A DNA stretch of 64,000 bases from Beaufortia kweichowensis. Taxonomy: Eukaryota; Chordata; Actinopteri; Cypriniformes; Gastromyzontidae. Of the stretch, positions 1 to 25,400 are shown piece by piece; the first letter of the stretch is position 1; every line of letters begins with the position of its first letter. Under the pieces are notes generated by a model. That model ran no database searches. It saw only the letters and a program-made list of their open reading frames with translations, and was not told where the DNA came from. The DNA is taken from assembly GCA_019155185.1 (NCBI GenBank), contig CM032811.1, positions 11,800,075 through 11,864,074 of the forward strand. The letters are read 5' to 3'. Both the position numbers and the translations under genes were made by a program.

Positions 1-1965
1 GATAAATGAGAAAGAGTTACATCAATGCTGTGTTCTCATATGCAACAGGAATGCAACATCCACAATTGTCAAGTGCTGCAGTTGTTATTCAGTTATTTCA
101 CAGCAACAATTGCCAAGCTTATCGAGTCTATTTTTTGCCTGAAATGCACTGGGTTGTGACAATGGGCTCCACAGATCCCATTAGTGCTATTTTAGTTCAT
201 TACTGCACTGGCTAAGGCATGTCTTTGATTGTGTATAGTTTTCATCTAGATTTGGGGGAGGAAAGCCTGCTGTTAAAGCTGTCAAAAAAATTTGGTGACA
301 GATAAGTTCAGGTCAGCAAACAGAGGTCAAAAGAGAGTTCATCAGCATGTGCAAGTGTCTGGACTTGTCTGGGAGTCTAAGGAAAGGGTTAAGAAAACCT
401 TCAGCAGCATAATTTATCAGTTGAAATTGATGTTTTAATATAGCGATACATGTGAACTGTCCTTTAATGTGTTGTTTTTGACACTGCATTCTTGTAGGCT
501 TAGGTGGATACATGTTTTCCAGACCATTTGTCCTTCAAAAGCTATCACATTCTCGCCCACATTTACACCCTAAAGACCTTTTAGGCCAAACCACTGAAGC
601 ATTCACTATAAACAACCACTGGGATTTAAAAGCTACTGTCTCCAGTAAATCTATATCTCCAGTGTTATAGCAATCAGGAGGCACTTAGAAATAAATTAGT
701 CAAAGATAATTAATATCAGAAGTCAGACAGACATTAAACAAGTGCACTTAGCAGAGACACTTAAAGTTTTTTAAACTGTTTTTAATAAGACTCAGAGATT
801 CCAGCTGTTCTGTGGTCAGTAGGGAGCATTAGGGGTCACCTGGTTTAATCCTGTTCTGGGTCAAATCTCTGTCCACACCCAGCAGGATACAATTTCTGTA
901 TGATGGGCATTCAACCCTGCTGGCACTTCTTCTGTTATATGCCTGCAATTTGTTTGTACGTTTCATAATTTTACATACATTTTTAAAACAGTATTTATTT
1001 TTATTTATTCATACTTTTTTAAAGTTATGTTTTTGTTATTGTGTTACTGTTAGTTTAAAAAAGCAAAAACCACAAAAATGTACAATTCATCATACCTTTC
1101 ATCTATCAGCAAGGAGACACTCAAGTAGTCTATTTGAAGAGTAACTATAGCAACCAATTTCTGTAAGTGCTGTCATAGGTAACAAAAAAGAAATTGTGAC
1201 TTTTTAAATGAACTGTAAGAAGTAACAATCCCAAAAATTTTCACTTCCATCAGTATCCAATCATTATGTTCTTTACGGTCACTGCAAAATCAAAAAGATT
1301 TTACAATCATAACGATCGTGTTTTTTCTGATTCCAAAAAAGTCAATAATGGCTAATGCTCCTTCGTTGTGGGGTTGACTATTTCTGCTGTTCCCTGCTTG
1401 GCATTAATTAAATTTAACATTAATCTTTCAGCGAGCTGTTCAGTGTTCCAAAAGTTAAGCTTTTTCCACTAGACTTAACTGCAGGTATGACATTATAATC
1501 CAAAACATTTGCTTAAAGAGATTTTTATGTTGTGTGCATGAACCTATGACTTGACTTAATTGTCTCATACAGTATGAATCTTTAGAAACTGACTATTACT
1601 GCTATTTTATTACTGAATTTATTCTTAATTTTAAACCTATCACAGTCGCTGCTCAGATTCAACAATAACTACAATTTAAATCTGCAATCTTTTTGTTTTT
1701 TACATTTTTACAATCTTTAGATGTTTTACAATCTTTCAGATTTTTTACATTTCCAACTTACAGTGCATTTAAGCTTTTCATATTTTGTATTACTATGTAC
1801 ATTTTCTAATCAAACCCATCACCTTTGTGTAGCTAGCAAAATGCCCTATCTGTCGAGTTAAAAGACAGCCTTTAGGGCCTAGATTTAATCCTAAATTAGT
1901 CACTTTATATTAATAGAATATATTGTCAAGCAAACAATGGTGAAGTATAAGTAAATTGAGTAAAA

Positions 1966-2009
<44 letters not shown>

Positions 2010-5000
2010 GACTATAGTTAGCTGTGAGCAGCCCCTTGTGGACAAGAAGCTCTTTACAGCTCATGAAATCCTTTAAAGGCTTGCTCAGTTACAAACAACT
2101 TTTCTAAAAATATGCAACAAAGCACATTGTCATAAAAACACAAATCAACAATTTAGAAAATGTTCATTTCTAAATTATTTATTTTTTATTTTAGGAGAGA
2201 AAAAATGAGGGCACAACAACACAAGATGGCGCTCTTATGAAAACTACACACAGTATGGTATTTAAATATAATTGAATTGAAATAAAGACAGCATTTTTTA
2301 GACATGTCTCTGTTTTTACCTCATTCTAAACGAGTTACTCAAGTTCTGTCTGCATAGTTTACATCTGGTTTTTTACTTGACCTTTACAATCATCATCTTT
2401 TCTTCATAGACATAGCATAGAATCTAATAAATTACTAATAAAATTCTAGTAAAGCAATATAAGCATTTAAATTGGCCCTGAATGATGCTGATTTGGTTAA
2501 CTGGCTGCTAAACAGTGTTATTGGCTCTTGGTAGACAGCAGCAATTTAGGTGCAGGAGGTTTGCCAAACATCACAACTTCTTATTATGAGACACTGTAAA
2601 TCCTTTGTTATTTCAGACAAAGACGCTTCACAGAGACATACCTAAGAAGTTGTACTAAAACAGTGACCAGGGCACCAAGTGGTCTTGATTTATGAATGAT
2701 CTGGTAGTGGTTTGTTTAAGTCTGAATTGTAAGCAACCTTACCAGGCTGTATAAGCAGAAAGTTCACTGTTAAAGCGGTGCCTTGTCTATGTTTCCTTGT
2801 AAAGGAAGTGTAACAATATCTCTGCTTATACAAGGATGGCACAATTGAGTAAACAGGTTTTTCTCATGAACTTCAACCACTGCAAGTGCATTTTATTTAA
2901 TGTGAGAAGAGTATTAACTCCCCCCAGATTATAGAGACAATTTACTCAAAAAGTAGAATTCTGTCTTTTATACCTCATGTGCCAGATGTTGTTTATTATT
3001 TTTAATGAAAAATAAATATTAGAATATATAGCATCACCCATTCATTGAGGATATTCTGTTTCTACCTCTAGAGTAAAAGAAGTTTAACATCTTAAACTGT
3101 GCCCAAATTTGCCAAGATCCCAAAGTCTGCGATCACAAATCAGAGATTTCTTCTTCCAAGAAAAATGATTTTACAGTCATTTCATAACTCCGCAGCGACT
3201 GAAGCTTCCATGACGTTCAGAGATTTAACAGGAAGTTAAATGCTACAGTAACACGAGCTGACGTGTAAATACTCAGAGTTCACACATCAGGGGGATCAGA
3301 GACTGTGAGAAGTCATGTCTTACTGACTGGAAACAAGGATCTGCTGTAGAGAGCCATGGTTGAATGATGAAATTGTAGGACATGCAAACTCCAATTGTTT
3401 GGGTAACACAGTATAAAATTTTGTTCAATGAGGAAGTTTTACAAGATATTATGAACTATCCTGCTTTAAACTTTTACATGATTCGTAAATGCAAACTTTG
3501 TTTTAGAAAAGCCGATTTTAATATCTATATAATAATAAATGACCATACCATAATTTATCACACAAATTACCATGTCTGATAAAAGAACTGCTGCCATCAA
3601 TTAATTTCAACCAAGCAACACGTATTTTTCACTCTGCCTTAGTAAAGAACCATCTGTAGGGAACAGTCCATCTCATCACAAAGAGAAATAAAAAACACTT
3701 ATACAGGTCTGGAAAAAATCAACAGAAATGCAAATGCATGTCTGTGCTGAGGTGAACCACCCACAACATCTGATAAAGGGTCGAGAGACATGCTGCTGAT
3801 CTACCTCTCTCCTGTACGAGAGCACCTAATGGAGACAAATTCATCACTGTCTAAAGGAAGTGCTGCCCACACTGAGGCTAGACAGGTGTGAGCCTCTCTT
3901 TAAATGTCACCACTTTAGTTTTTTAGTGCTCCACAATTACATGTGGATGTGAAGAATAGTCTGTGACAGATTAATTGGTTATGACTCGAGAGTTATTTGT
4001 GGAAAGTGCAGTTTAGATCGATGTTTAGACTTTCTATGAACATGCTGTTTAGTTTAGTGGACCTCAACATCAGTCCATCTTGAACTGGACAGAATATGGA
4101 GTAATGCCAATTTTTCATATCTCATTCAGTTGCAAATATGCTAATAAATATGGGCCTTTCATTTGGGTAATATACTTTTTTGTACATTTTGTAATGCCCT
4201 TTAAATGTAAACTCAGAAAACACTCCTAGGTATACTGATACTGTAATGTAAAAATTTAAATGATATAAACTCTCATGGTCCCTCCAGTATGCTTTAATAC
4301 ATTCCATACTTTAGCCTCTGAAGCTGAGAAAGAAAAGGTAATAAAAGACTCATATATAATCTACTTTTCAAAGTAAAAAGCTTGACATTTTTCACACCCT
4401 ATAACATAAATCAAATCTCATTTGTTTTTTGCAAAACAAGGAAACTTCAAAACAAAGCAACACAATCCACAAAGAATTAAATGAGTCAGATTCACTGGCT
4501 TTGATTTCTTTCTTTATATAGATCAATCAGGAATATTATTACAAATTCTGTTTAATTCTGTTCAAACTGCTTACTGTCATAATGTTGCTTTGTTCCTGCT
4601 CGCTGCGAGTGTGTTTGCATTTGTTGGTATGAAAGAAACAGGATAGTGAGAGACCCTTTCTCTAGCCTGGGTTTCATCCAGCTTCATCAGCAATGAAAAC
4701 GCTGCACACCCTTTTTTTAAAGAGGAATATGCAAATTAGAAAATGAAAAGCTGCAATTAATCCACATTTTACGCACTGGCATGGCAACAGCTGCAATCAA
4801 TGTGTCGAGACAATGTGGTCTTTAGAAGGGTGGATTTTCTGTTTCCCGAATCGATGACATGAACTTGGACTAGCTGAGCGATCAATTCTGCTTGAATCTT
4901 TTCTGTTTCTAATCCATTTAAAAGATGCAGAACAGCGACAGTAAATTTTGTTAAATTGTTTTATATAATTCTTGTCTTTAACTCTTCGATTTTTATACAT

Positions 5001-7985
5001 GTAGATTGTTGTTACATTCTATGTTTCTTATCATACTGTAGATTTACATGACTGTGCTGTTAACTATGTTTGGAATAGTATTATTCTTATTATGTCTCTG
5101 TCATGTATATATGTGCACAGTATGCTGTATTTTTACATTTTGTATTTTTAAGGTTTGCTCATGGAACAATGTCCATTCTTTCATTTATTATTAAACAAAA
5201 TAGTAAGCAACTTATACTGCACAGTATCCAGTGTAAGCAGAATTTCACCGCCATTATATTTTCTAATGTTGGGCATAAAAATGGGAATTATTTTATTCTT
5301 CTATTAAAGTCAAAATAAGCATTCCCTTGATATTTAATGATTCGTGCACAAGAAACTTGAAAGTGTTTAAATGAACTTTATAACTCGTTTAGATAGACAG
5401 CCAATCCTGCACTGAACTGATTTTAGTAGTAAAGTAAACATTATCCAGGCCCTGGTTTACAAAAGTTATTTTGCTTAGAGAGCGCAAGCCAAGGTCTGTC
5501 CTGTATCTACGATCTGATGCACAACACAGGAAACAGGAAATGTTTCACTAAGCTAATTCTTCAGTGGAATTATATCAGTACAGCTGAATTTCAACATAAA
5601 ACAAAATACACAACATTTCAGAACTTTTACCTAGGATTCAGATGACATCATCATTTGGTGTATTATGAACACTCTAGATTGCAAAATAAGCATTTTTTTA
5701 ACTAAACTAAAAATATGTTCATTCTGCCTTGAAATAAATCAGCTCACAATTATTTTAATCTATATTTTTTGCATAGCAGAGTAAAAACATTTTCAAATGC
5801 TACTAATAATATATCAACATGGCAATTCATAAACCTTATAAAAAATAATTAGTAGGCTACTGCACGTTTTAGTATGATCTGCACCAATGGCAATTATTTG
5901 TAAGGGCAGGAGCTTCATAACTGTTTCTTTTCTAAAACTCTTACATCTTTGGACAGTTCACTTTATAAGAATTTATACAAATTAGCCACTTTGTAAAAGT
6001 TTCTAAAAGTAGCTGAATATACCAATTATTATAAGGACCCTACAAAACGAATTTACATACGACAATCACAATTAAAGCAATATCACCTGCTTCTTTTAGT
6101 TGCTAAAGAAGCTACTTGCTAGTTTATCCTTTAATAAAGCTAATGAGCAACTCTCCAAGTTTCAGACAGAAGAGTCATTTCAATTCAGATTATTATCCTC
6201 TCAAAGCATTGCATAAACTTGCATAATGCACTGTGGGGTAAATGAGACCACAGAAACCCTGTTCCCCCAAAGGCTTCTGAGATAAAACGTTCCATGAGAT
6301 ATCTGAAGAGTCTTCTGACACAACAATCAGATATCATCATTTGCACTGTCTAATTGTGTAGCGCTATCAGATCAGAGCTTTATGTGAAATACTTTGAGCT
6401 ATTTATATATTTCATTCTGGAGTCTTCACAGCCTTGGTTGCACTTTAGGATTCAGCTTACTTTATTGGCCAAGACTATAAAACCTAAAGTTAAGAGGGAT
6501 TTATTTAGTCAATGAACACAGATTGGCTATTATTACTTCTACCTGGGAAGCATAAGAATCATCATTCAAACCACTTCGAAGGCTTGCATGTCATTTTAAT
6601 CCTGTTAAGAATCCCCAAAACTCCTGTGTGTGCATCTCAAAATAGTCAAAATATTTATGTTTACTCCACTTTGTTGTACACACATTGTGCTGGAGGGTTT
6701 AACTCATACTGAGACTCTCTTAAAACAACTATAAAACAACCTCATCGGTGAATGTAACTGCTTTTGAAATTTCTACTGTAAATGCATGCACATTTTACAT
6801 ATATACATGTAGAGTTATAAATTAATATAAATATTGCATAAATGTGCAAATTAATAAATTGGTAAAGAGAAACAGAATTGCATTATAAGTGTTAGCACAA
6901 ATCTGTCTGAAACAGCTCAGCATGAATAAACTGTGTCAAAGCTGAGAAACACTGACATGTTGTACAAAGATGATTTCACTACTTTCAGCTGAAGTGACAT
7001 TTATGCGTGTTGGGTTCCAGATGGAACCCTGGTCACTTGCATGTGCATTCAAAATGCAAATACATTCTAAATTATTATGCATTTTTAAGACAATCTTGAT
7101 AAAGGATAAATAAAACAAACCTTAATTAAAATGAGCAACATGATTTAAGAAATGACAAATGATACAGGGCTATGACAAACAAGCAAACAGCAATTAATTA
7201 ATAAACAAACACTGCAATCTTATATTACCTGATGATAATCCTCTGCTGATTTTCTCTATATATTGAATAAGAGCAATTAAAATCAACTTGCAATATTGTT
7301 CCTCATGACAGAATGCAGGTCAGGGCATCTCTCGAGATAGTACAAGTCTAGACAACACAAGGTAATTTCTAGAAACATTTCACTCTTCCCAAAATATTCT
7401 AATTTAGTGACCAAGAACAAACTGCCTGAATTGTTGTCTTAGGGGATTAAAAAGTTTATTATTGTATCTGCGCTTCCTTGTCACAGAATTTCATCTTCAA
7501 CTTCTTTAAAATATAAGCAGCACTCAAAACTCAGCAGCAGAGGAGCTGAACATCCAGTTTTCATATTTCCTTAATGTAAATTGCAAGCTAATAAATACTT
7601 GTACTTGAAAATGTCATTTCAAACCCATTAAAGACTTCCTAAGCATTGCACTAACAATGTTATGCAGTGTAAATGCTTTTATTCTCTAGTACTTTATGAT
7701 AGTGTAAAGCACCCTGCTGCCAGCACGAGCTCATTCAGAAACACGAGCTCTGCATACAGTGTTAGTTGCGCCTGCGTCTTGGTTAATCTAATTCTTTGAC
7801 TTTAGATATCAAATGTTGCTTCTTGAGAACACCTGAAATAACATTTGAAAAGACAGCAATACTTAAAAACATCTTTTAACATGTCTTTAAAGTTTAGTTT
7901 ATATGGATTAACAGTACAAAAAAGAGCATACAGTCTATGCATTACGTAATTCATAACTTCTAATTTGGTAACCACGCATCAGCAT
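1..7985. other. Upstream flank of trpc4, no gene recognised
   Basis: AT-rich sequence with only short, shadow-like reading frames on both strands. I see no exon with both a recognisable protein motif and splice sites. It holds one CT microsatellite (1969-2005). It probably contains part of the distal 5' regulatory region of trpc4, but that is inference from position only. Confidence 0.6.
1969..2005. repeat. (CT)n microsatellite
   Basis: About 37 bp of uninterrupted CT dinucleotide repeat in the flank upstream of trpc4. Confidence 0.95.
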
Positions 7986-7999
7986 CATCTACGTCAGTA

Positions 8000-8210
8000 T
8001 AGCATGAAATGAAATAGCAGACGGGAGATGAGGTGTTAAGATGATGCACTGTGCACAATGACAGGCATCTGCTGGGGCGTAATGGTTACTTGCTATTCCA
8101 AAATGACTATAGCGGTGCGTTCGCAGTCGCCATGCGCAAAAATCCTCATGTGCTTCCCAAAGTTGCATCGGCTTTCTAGATGTGAAAATCAAAGCAAACC
8201 TATCCACAAG
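8000..8210 (+). promoter_or_regulatory. trpc4: Candidate trpc4 promoter and non-coding first exon
   Basis: A strong 5' splice donor (ACAAG followed by GTGAGTTT) falls at 8210/8211, after a stretch with more CpG than its surroundings (8080-8140). A matching 3' acceptor (TTTATGTTTAG) ends at 8684, and the next exon carries 50 nt of 5' UTR before the trpc4 ATG at 8735. Mammalian TRPC4 also has a non-coding first exon. The 5' edge given here is a guess. An upstream ATG frame from 8058 crosses the donor and is not treated as a gene. Confidence 0.5.
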
Positions 8211-8734
8211 GTGAGTTTAATTTTTGTAGCTATAATACAAAGGGGATTATATTGTGCGCGTATAAAGTGCATGCATCGTTTGAATGTCATTGCGTCCACA
8301 AATCCAGCATACTTTTCCAAAGTTTACTCGTGCAAGGTTTACTTTAATTATGTCATTAAAGCTAATTTGTACACCAAGGTGTACAGTACATCGTATGGCG
8401 ATATCGCTGCGTAAGGAATGCTATTTAGAAAGCATCAGATTTGCTTGTTTTATTTCAAGCTACTGGTGACTATTACTGAGTGCACTTTAATGTTAGATAT
8501 CGTTTATTTTTATACAGCATGCGTTTTTATGATTTGACTATACATCCTAATGCTGCACTGTTAAGTAATAGCAGTTCTGTATAAAGACTATCTATGCAGC
8601 TGTGCCACGCTCTTCTGCATGACCCAATGTTATCATAAAGCCATCAAATTGGGTGGGTATTACTTCCCATGTGTTTATGTTTAGGCTGGCTCTACTGCTC
8701 GCTTCTCGGCTGTTTGCTGATGGACTAAGGCACG

Positions 8735-19297
<10,563 letters not shown>

Positions 19298-19848
19298 ATT
19301 TTTCCATGCTGTATTTACTGTAACCAAGGATTATTTGAGAAATTTACATGGTGCGAGATGGAGGTTTCTTTTTTTATGCACATAGGTGGAGATGGACCAA
19401 GCTGCTGGTTTTGCAGAAATATGAAGGTATCAAAAGATACTTGTTTGACTGTTATGAACTTGAGCCTTTACAGGATTACAGATGCCAGTATGTGGAAATC
19501 CCCAAGAATGCTTGAGAAAGCACTGCAAAGCGTTTAACTCATACCTTACTTAGTAATTTTTCCTAAGTTTTAACTGCAAAACCATTTCTGCACTCCTTTG
19601 AAAAAATTGATCACAATTGTTTTAATTTAGGCACTTTTTAGGACAGATAAATATAGTTTAAACAGTGGACACATCTAAAAGTTTGAAAAGTTTAATCACA
19701 GAATTTGGTTTACTGTGATGTCAATGCTAAAAAAACAGGAAATTGCAGATTATTTATTAAATTGATTCAAAGATTCATTGTAATGCAATTGTATTTAAGT
19801 TTCGACTGCATATGACACACATCCATTGAAGCATTTTTAAAACTATGC

Positions 19849-19854
19849 AATAAA
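19849..19854 (+). terminator. trpc4: trpc4 polyadenylation signal (candidate)
   Basis: Canonical AATAAA about 550 nt after the trpc4 stop codon. A second AATAAA at 20034-20039 is an equally possible site. The trpc4 3' UTR therefore probably ends near 19.87 or 20.06 kb. Confidence 0.6.
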
Positions 19855-20857
19855 AGTATAGCATTGTTTATACAGATTTTCCCCAAGTCTTAGTATTCAC
19901 ATATGATTATTTGCATCCACTGTCCTTAATATTGTAACATTATAAAGAATCTGAGCTCTTATAGGTAACAGCTATGCCTGACTTTAGCAGACCACATTAC
20001 ATTCAATAATATGTCAATCACGGGTGTTTGAAAAATAAAACCTTTTTCAGCATCTATCTCAACTCTACAATTGCCAGTTTTTAATTCTGTCTTAATAGTT
20101 GTAGAAGTTCAATTTAATGTTAAAACAACCACTTAATAATTTATTACATTTATTGTGTTTTGAAAACTTTTCCTCACATGGGCAATCTGTGCCAAATAGC
20201 TTCTCATCCTTTAAATTTTTAGCTACAGGTTGCACAGTACACATTACAGCGATCACTGACTCCTACTTCCACTCTCTCTTTTGTTTTCTTTTCTTCTGTT
20301 GTCATAGCAACACACAGCCGACGTTCTTGTTCCTTAATTAATTGACTTCATGGCAGTTTCTTTATCTGGGGACACGACATGCTGGTTTCAATTAACACTG
20401 AATAAATTGCTAAGTTTTGCAGACTATTTTGTTTTGCTGTTAAAATGAGTCACTCCTTGAGTCTTTGAGTTAGAGGTGGAAAGGGTGGTAAATGTGGGCT
20501 GTCAATGAAAATGTAAAATAATGGTGATTTTTAGTAACTGGTAATGTAAACAGAAACCTACAGACGTGTAGTTTATCTGCAGCCAATGTTAAAGGGGAAG
20601 TTGATGATTAATAATCAGAAAATGTCAAAATCATCTAACAAAGTGATTACACCTAGTCAAAATTTTAATTTATAGTGTTTTGGAAGCACAAGTTTGTCTG
20701 TTCCAATCCTTTTCTAAAAGGAACCTCTCATATTTCATGATCTTTTGCTCATATATGTTTACAACAGTCTGTCCCTGCAGCTTGAGGGGATTATTTTCAT
20801 GTACTGGTATTTACTACCAGCTTGGCAATGCTACTGCTGTCCAAAAGTCATAAACTC

Positions 20858-20880
20858 AGAGAGAGAGAGAGAGAGAGAGA
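20858..20880. repeat. (AG)n microsatellite
   Basis: About 23 bp of AG dinucleotide repeat in the trpc4-postn spacer. Confidence 0.9.
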
Positions 20881-21788
20881 CAGAAGTTGAGGGTGGAAAA
20901 GCATGAGGGAGATCTATCCAGATGTGTCGTCATGTACTTTTCCAAGAGATTAATTTATTAACCGATTTTAAAACGAAGTATAACCCATATCTTGTTTTGA
21001 CAGGGCCGGTCTTTATATTATGTTTATTGGGATGTGTGAGGCCAAGCAGGACTCTTCCATTGCAGTTTGATTGTTAACAGGTCTGAAGAACGTCACCAGG
21101 TTAAGTCTGTGACTTTTTTCCAATGTTGAAATACTTTCTCCCAGCCATGCTTAATGTGCAGAGACTATTCTGCCATTCTCTGTTATGTTTGAGAGTAGGC
21201 TGACATAGCAACATTGGCTCAACCAATGGATGCTAAGATTGGGGCGGAGCTATCTGTTTGACAACCAATAATAACCAATTGTGGAGTAGTGTCTTTATCC
21301 AGTTTATTGAAGTTGAAGAATTACATACAGTTATTATTGCAAACCTTTAAGTTGTAAACTAAGACATCTTTGTCCTTCAAACTGACCTTGCTGATATGCC
21401 AGTATTGTGTTAAAACAATGTCGTGTTGTGTTTTGTTCCAATTGTCCACAAGATGGCGCCACTTACCCGACAGCCTCCAGTTTGTCATCAATACGACCGT
21501 CTGTAAAAGTTGTTTGTTTGGCCACAAGAGTGAGTCAAGCGACATGAGATGGAGACATGAATCTACAGGCATTTATTAGTTTTTATTAGTTTCAGTACGT
21601 AGATATTTGGCCATAAAAAGCCATAAAATTGTATAAAACTGATTTATTTTTTGCTCCTGCAGGTTTGGGTTTTTACTATATTTTCTTCACTGATATATTT
21701 TCCCCTGAAAGTCACAGGATTAGCCACAGGTTTCCCTTTAAAAACACATTCATGTTTTTTTCTTATGTAACATGCCTCTTTAATATAT

Positions 21789-22083
21789 AGTGGGGTCCAA
21801 ATGTCTGAGAGCAGATTAAAAAATAACATTCCTTACCACATTTAAACCTGGTCTTGTGGGAAAAGGAAATAAATGTAAAAAATATTTAAATAGTCACACT
21901 TTAGTCTTTAGTCACACACTAGTCAACAGTCTGCAGTCTTGTAACATTGGCCATGTTTTTGCATGTTGTCATTAAAATAAATGCGGGTCATACAAGATGT
22001 TAATATTTATGAATGTTACAACTGTAATTTGCAAGAAGAAATGCAATAAAAATGCATGTGGTCTCAGATTTTTGGTCCCCACT
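21789..22083. mobile_element. MITE with Tc1-like terminal inverted repeats
   Basis: The left end (21789-21810) and the right end (22062-22083) are inverted copies matching at 19 of 22 positions, starting AGTGGGGTCCAAATGTCTGA. The GGGGTCCAAA...TCTGAGA style of terminus is seen in fish Tc1/mariner-derived non-autonomous elements. The 295-bp element has no coding capacity. Confidence 0.75.
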
Positions 22084-22415
22084 GCAACCCTTTCACTGTT
22101 GTGAAACAGCATGCGTTGCATATGCAAATTTTCTTAAATGCCAAATATCACCAGCACAGAATAATTATTACCAAATTAACAATTAATGAGTTCAAATTCA
22201 GTCCTAATATTCCAAGTCATCATATCATTTATTTGTGAGGGATTCTTTAACATAGTCTCTTGACATCCATGCTCATTGTTTGGTTTAACCTCCAGGCTTT
22301 GTTCTTTGCTTATTTTGTATAGATGAGCTCACACAGACACTCTGGTGAACAGGAGAGGCTGGTGCAGGCGTCTCTCTGACTGTTTGCCAGTCTATCCTGC
22401 TGCTGGGAGCTGAGC

Positions 22416-22423
22416 TATAAAAG
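22416..22423 (+). promoter_or_regulatory. postn: postn TATA box
   Basis: TATAAAAG lies 70 bp upstream of the postn ATG (22486), in a good position for transcription starting near 22445 and a 5' UTR of about 40 nt. This fits a tissue-restricted TATA promoter, unlike the CpG-rich start of spart. Confidence 0.85.
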
Positions 22424-22485
22424 CCCTCTCCCCCTCAGCTCAAGCCCATTTCTTGCTCTTAACTCTCACTGTAGGTGTAGCAGGG

Positions 22486-25400
22486 ATGAAACTACTTTTT
22501 ATTGCCACTTTTGCACTTTTTGTGCTCTCTGCTTTTGACCAAGCAGATTCTTCAGCTTATGACAAGATAGTCGCGCATAGTCGTATTCGTGCAAAGAAAG
22601 AAGGGTAAGGCGAAATAATTATTATTATAATAAAATGTTATTATATTATTATCATATTAATATTACATTAATTAATATTGATCTTAATATTTATTATTTT
22701 TCTTCTTATTATTAGCATGTATATTACCATCATTGATATACATTTTTTTAATTTTAAAAACATTAAATTCATTATTATTAATCTGTACATGCACAAAGTT
22801 GAATTATTCAGGAAAAGTTCATAAATTTAAAAGGATGCACACTGTCTTCACGATCAGCATTCTTTTCTTATGCTCTTTTGCAAAATAATGACTATATGTT
22901 TCTACATTTTTTTTTTTGGGTTTGTTTAAAGTACACTAGATTAGCAGCTGAAATGGCTTATATTACAATAACATCACACCCTAAAGAGACTCACTTTTTG
23001 CAGCCTAGAAAGAATTATGCACTGTAAAAACATTTCTATCATTATCATGTCTTTTGTTTCCATCCATTTCACTGGTCACAATAATTCGTCATTTATTCAC
23101 ATAATTTGTCGTTTTATTAGCAGTTCAATTCAAAATGGATATTGAGCTGTTGCATCTGTTGCATCTTTTATCTGCACTTCATGATGTTGTGTTACCTTTA
23201 CCTCCGCAGACCAAACGTGTGCGCTCTCCAGCAAGTTGTGGGGACCAAGAAGAAATACTTCAGCACTTGCCGTAATTGGTACCAGGGGGCCATCTGTGGA
23301 AAGAAAGCGTAAGTGTAATGGTTTATGATTTCTGCAGGCTATTACAAATCCTGTCTCCTTGACAGGAACTGGGAAGTTCCAGCTGCTCTACTGGTCAAAG
23401 GTGAAAGGTTACCGTCTCAGCTCACCGAACAGTACACGCACATATGATTTCCTACTTACTGTTTATAAAAGTTAAGCTCCAAGTGCAGTTTAATGGGTCC
23501 GCTTACAATTCCTTCTTTCTTCTTTCCTTCCGAAAATTCGGAAATTGACGGCAGCTGGGCAGATTTATAATGGTGCTTTAAATCACCATGACTGCCAAAA
23601 CAAGGCATAAAAATAAGGGATAAGAAGTTAGATCTATTACTCCATTACACTTGAGATGTGCTGCAGAGCGAATGCCATGCACAGTCTTATATATGACTCG
23701 GTTTCTATGGCACCCGCTCTCACAAACCACCGGAGAACCTTAATTGGTATGAAATGGAAAGACCCGCTGTCAGGACATGCCATCCATGATTAAAGAAAGC
23801 TTTAGAGCTTGCCTGGAGTGGTTGGATTGTGTTGAAACACATTTCGCAAACACATTTCTTGTCCTAGGGCGAAAATACACAGCTGTCTATAAGGTGAGAA
23901 TTGAGAGGCAGGCTGTCTTGACATCCTTCTTAAACGTGTGAGAACTTAATGATGTAATGTAGACAACAACAGCAACAATAAGAAAAGCTTTGTAGTAGAA
24001 TCAATCCCACTGTGAAGGTCTGACTCCAGTAATGTGATGGTGGTTTCTGGAGACCGGCACGGTCAGCCACAACCGTTGATTCATGTAATGCCTCAAGTTT
24101 CCATGGTTGGAAAATAGAGGACACGCTAACATAAAAAGTTTGCCTTGTAACGCTGTTCCTATGACCAAACTTCACCGATCTGAGATATCTCCTAATGGTC
24201 TTACTTTGCTTTAGAGCAAAGCCAGATGTTTCAGCAGTCACAGCAGTTGTGCGGCTTGAGATATTGTAGATTTTCTGCTTCTCTTGCAGTTTTGAATATA
24301 TGGCAGCCACATGCCTCTCTGGAGAGAGTTTTCTCTATGCTCAGCAGACCATAAGATAGCGGTCTGGCGCTCTTTGGAAATATCAACGGAGATGAGTGTG
24401 GCCGTCCTAAAACTCTGCCAAAGGTCGCTAAAGTAAATCATATCACTAATACGGTCTTCAAGTGTTTGTTTTAGCTACCTAAATATCTTTAGATATATTT
24501 TTCACACATCCAATAAGTTTTGAATTACAGATATCTCCACCATCTCATGGCTTTGACTCATTACTGATGGTTTGACATGTGTAATATTGTGGATCTCTGA
24601 ACTGGTCACCATGGAGATATTCAGTTACATAGGAAAATTTGACTTCTTCCCCTCAAGCCATTAAAGTGTAGGAAATGCTTCAGCTTGCCTGGTCAACGGG
24701 AGTCATGTTTTCCTCCAACTTGTGGAGGAGATGTTTTAGAAGCCCGGTCTGGATCCAGAGCAAGTCTCCAGTGATCTCATTGACATCACTGAACTTTAAT
24801 CCCTCTCTGCTTTTATTTCACATGGCCAGACATGAGCCAAAACTACTGCTTCTGGATAATCAACAGTGCATTACAACAAGAACATGACAGTTTCCACAAT
24901 AAAACTTAAGTAATTTCACAGAGAATCCAAGACTAGTGTCCGTTTGTGAAACTTCACCACTAAACTTCTCAGGAGAACTAAACTTCCTAGTGGTATTTTC
25001 TAGCAGAATCTTATAAAAAGCTGTTTCCCATTATGAGCTATTTATCAGACTTAACAATACGGCTGCTGGTACAATTGGCTTTATAGAGTTTTATTGAACC
25101 CATTCCTTATATTAAATGCTGTTATGATGCACATGATCTCGCAAAGACACTTGAAGAGGATGGAAAATGTTTTAAAAAAACAGAAATATATAAAAACCTT
25201 GATGAGCCGGAAAGCATTTGTTTTGGCTTGCAGCATTTACTATAAAATAATCTAATGAATCTAATCTAATGAACAACAATGTGCCCAAATCGTACTTGGA
25301 AAAATAGCACACATTTGTATTTCCTTAATTTACACATGATGTTTAATAGAACAATTATGCTTAAATTTGAAGGCCCACGTGTGAAGATTTAAACGAATGA

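Larger units (their letters stand above)
20060..22400. other. Spacer between trpc4 and postn
   Basis: About 2.3 kb with no recognised gene. It contains a short GA microsatellite (20858-20880) and a MITE-like element (21789-22083). The last 200 bases lead into the postn core promoter. Confidence 0.75.

Noticed and set aside
8058..8414. 118-codon frame just before trpc4
   Set aside because: It runs across a strong splice donor at 8210/8211 and shows no protein family; more likely 5' UTR exon plus intron.
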